64,000 nt of DNA from Halobacteriovorax sp. HLS. Lineage in GTDB: Bacteria > Bdellovibrionota > Bacteriovoracia > Bacteriovoracales > Bacteriovoracaceae. The stretch covers positions 248,001 to 312,000 of the forward strand of contig NZ_QOCL01000014.1 in the NCBI RefSeq assembly GCF_004006665.1, given 5' to 3'. Shown piece after piece: positions 62,791-64,000 of the stretch. Under the pieces are notes generated by a model that was not told the DNA's origin, did not search any database, and worked only from the letters and a program-made list of their open reading frames with translations. How positions within the stretch are numbered: the stretch's first letter is position 1; every line of letters begins with the position of its first letter. The position numbers were made by a program, and so were the translations under genes.

Positions 62791-63818
62791 GCAGTATTCA
62801 GTTGTCCGCAAGCGGCAAGAACATCATCACCTTTAGTTGTTCGAATCAGAGCAGGTATTTTAAATTTTTGTAATTCCTTTTTAAAGTCTTCAACTTTTTG
62901 ATCAGTTGGTCTTTCGTAAGATGTTCCTGGGTAAGGATTAAAAGGAATTAAGTTGATATACGCTTCTTTTCCTTTTAAAAGCTCTCCCGTTTTTTTGGCA
63001 TCTTCAATACTATCGTTGAAATCTTTAATAAGTAGATATTCATATGTAATAAACTGTTTCTTACTCAGAGGGATTGAGTCAATGTATGTGATAACATCTT
63101 CAAGCGGATATTTCTTATTAATAGGAATGAGCTCATTTCTTTTTTGAGTTTCCGTGGAGTGGAGTGACAAGGCAAGATTAACTCCTGGGATTTCATCTTT
63201 CCATCTTTTTAACCCAGGAATGTAGCCAGATGTCGAAATTGTTATTTTCTTAGGACCAATTGAAGTACCATTTTTAGAAAGAAAAATTTCGCAAGATTTC
63301 TTAACAGCATCAAAGTTATGTAATGGTTCCCCTTGGCCCATATAAACAATATTTAAAATTCTAACTTCATTAGGTCGATTTCTTTCAAGCCATTGCCATG
63401 CAGCTATGAATTGTCCCACAATCTCAGAAGTTGCTAGATTTCTCTTTAGCCCCTGCGTTCCTGTAAAGCAAAAAGAGCATTTCATCGCACAGCCAACTTG
63501 AGAGGAGAGGCAGATCGAATACTTTTGATGAAAGGGGATGAGCACTGTCTCTACTTTAGAGCCGTCATTTAGCTCAAAGAGAAATTTTACTGTCTTATCT
63601 TCAGATTCAATAACTTTATGTATTTTTGGAAGATCAAAAGAATATCTATTTTCAAGAAAGTTCTTCGTTTCCTGAGATAGCTCCATCTTACAAGGATAGG
63701 ACTTTTTTTGTTTATAAAACCAGTTGTATAGGTTTTGTGCACCAAAGCTATTGAGCTGATTCTTATGTAGCACTTCAAGAAGGTCTGTAAAAGTAAGGTC
63801 GTAAAAGGACAATTTCAT
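62778..63818 (-). CDS. rlmN: 23S rRNA (adenine2503-C2)/tRNA dual methyltransferase RlmN
   Basis: The start at 63818 gives 346 residues beginning KLSFYDLTFTDLLEVL, consistent with the family; longer starts (63860, 63875) lack ribosome sites and add a Tyr-rich unmatched stretch. The radical-SAM cluster is C110-x3-C114-x2-C117 (CAMKCSFC), with YMGQGEPLHN after it and the methyl-carrying cysteine near the C-terminus in DVLAACGQL. It methylates A2503 and tRNA A37. The 3' end overlaps the Omp85-type gene by 13 bp. Confidence 0.96.
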   Translation of the reverse strand: MKLSFYDLTFTDLLEVLHKNQLNSFGAQNLYNWFYKQKKSYPCKMELSQETKNFLENRYSFDLPKIHKVIESEDKTVKFLFELNDGSKVETVLIPFHQKYSICLSSQVGCAMKCSFCFTGTQGLKRNLATSEIVGQFIAAWQWLERNRPNEVRILNIVYMGQGEPLHNFDAVKKSCEIFLSKNGTSIGPKKITISTSGYIPGLKRWKDEIPGVNLALSLHSTETQKRNELIPINKKYPLEDVITYIDSIPLSKKQFITYEYLLIKDFNDSIEDAKKTGELLKGKEAYINLIPFNPYPGTSYERPTDQKVEDFKKELQKFKIPALIRTTKGDDVLAACGQLNTAQND

Positions 63819-63977
63819 ATAGCGAAAGTAGAATAGTTCGAACCTTTTGGCAATCTTCATATAATATATATCCACTTGTAAAATCAGTAGGTTGGGGTAT
63901 GTCTTATATAGTAGCTATTCTGAAAGCATAGACTTAAAATATTGTAGTTAACCAACTAGTAATAATGAGAATAAAAT

Positions 63978-64000
63978 ATGAATAATAAACTTCCATTGGA
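63978..64000 (+). CDS. Start of a further gene (partial)
   Basis: An ATG at 63978 opens MNNKLPL and runs off the window. GAGAAT lies upstream. Too little is visible to name it. Confidence 0.35.

Noticed and set aside
1-64000. Search for CRISPR arrays, prophage, insertion sequences or integrons
   Set aside because: No regularly spaced repeats, transposase, integrase or phage structural genes were seen.

Overview
The window reads as one continuous stretch of bacterial chromosome. It is AT-rich (about one third G+C by eye), densely coded on both strands and mostly single-copy housekeeping genes. Several traits suggest a Gram-negative predator-type bacterium of the Bdellovibrionota, most likely the Bacteriovorax/Halobacteriovorax/Peredibacter side. 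These are a DUF3015 protein, many exported proteins and lipoproteins with cell-wall-enzyme folds, outer-membrane barrels, PilZ and CheX-type signalling domains, and the S2P-scpA-scpB-rluB gene order. This placement is inference from gene content. I see no rRNA, CRISPR array, prophage, transposase or integrase.

Layout. 1-7.0 kb: a partial SWIM zinc-finger protein, an OmpR-type regulator with an altered receiver, and a trmB-dnaG-rpoD operon. 7.1-15.6 kb: an envelope-rich section with a papain-like exported protein, an M23-fold protein lacking both catalytic histidines plus its overlapping partner, a DegT aminotransferase, two small-protein genes behind paired operator-like dyads, and two barrel proteins following nudB. 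16.1-21.1 kb: site-2 protease, scpA, a greatly extended acidic scpB, rluB and a lipoprotein. 22.9-26 kb: initiator tRNA-Met followed immediately by an ABC exporter, then a DUF4097-like membrane protein behind a possible RBS-masking hairpin. 26-33.5 kb: oligopeptidase B, a REC-CheX protein, a c-type cytochrome-like protein, a DEAD-box helicase with a leader peptide, and an HI0933 flavoprotein. 34.4-40.9 kb: murG, a CBS protein, a lytic transglycosylase-like lipoprotein, DUF4105, DUF3015, a canonical OmpR regulator, a MazG-like pyrophosphatase and a chalcone-isomerase-like protein. 41-49.9 kb: typA, an ABC-F ATPase, an HTH-REC-PilZ regulator, an NlpC/P60 lipoprotein pair, and a TVP38/flavin-oxidoreductase fusion. 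49.9-64 kb: periplasmic MsrB, HemJ, a histidine phosphatase, a DASS transporter, pckA, alaS-hisS, a CPA2 antiporter, a META lipoprotein, DUF808, an Omp85-type barrel, rlmN and the first codons of a further gene.

How the parts fit. Replication and transcription initiation (dnaG, rpoD), chromosome condensation (scpAB), translation (alaS, hisS, typA, rluB, rlmN, trmB, initiator tRNA) and central carbon metabolism (pckA) are interleaved with envelope remodelling functions. Convergent neighbours end either in a shared two-way terminator hairpin or in a short overlap of their 3' ends. The tetranucleotide GGCC is clearly more frequent than composition predicts. Many starts proposed here are shorter than the longest reading frame, because a Shine-Dalgarno sequence, a signal peptide or an upstream terminator fixes them better. 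There is no single obvious new multigene system. The best leads are the non-catalytic M23 protein pair, the HTH-REC-PilZ regulator, the TGTC-N9-GACA dyads, the RBS-overlapping hairpin and the oversized ScpB.
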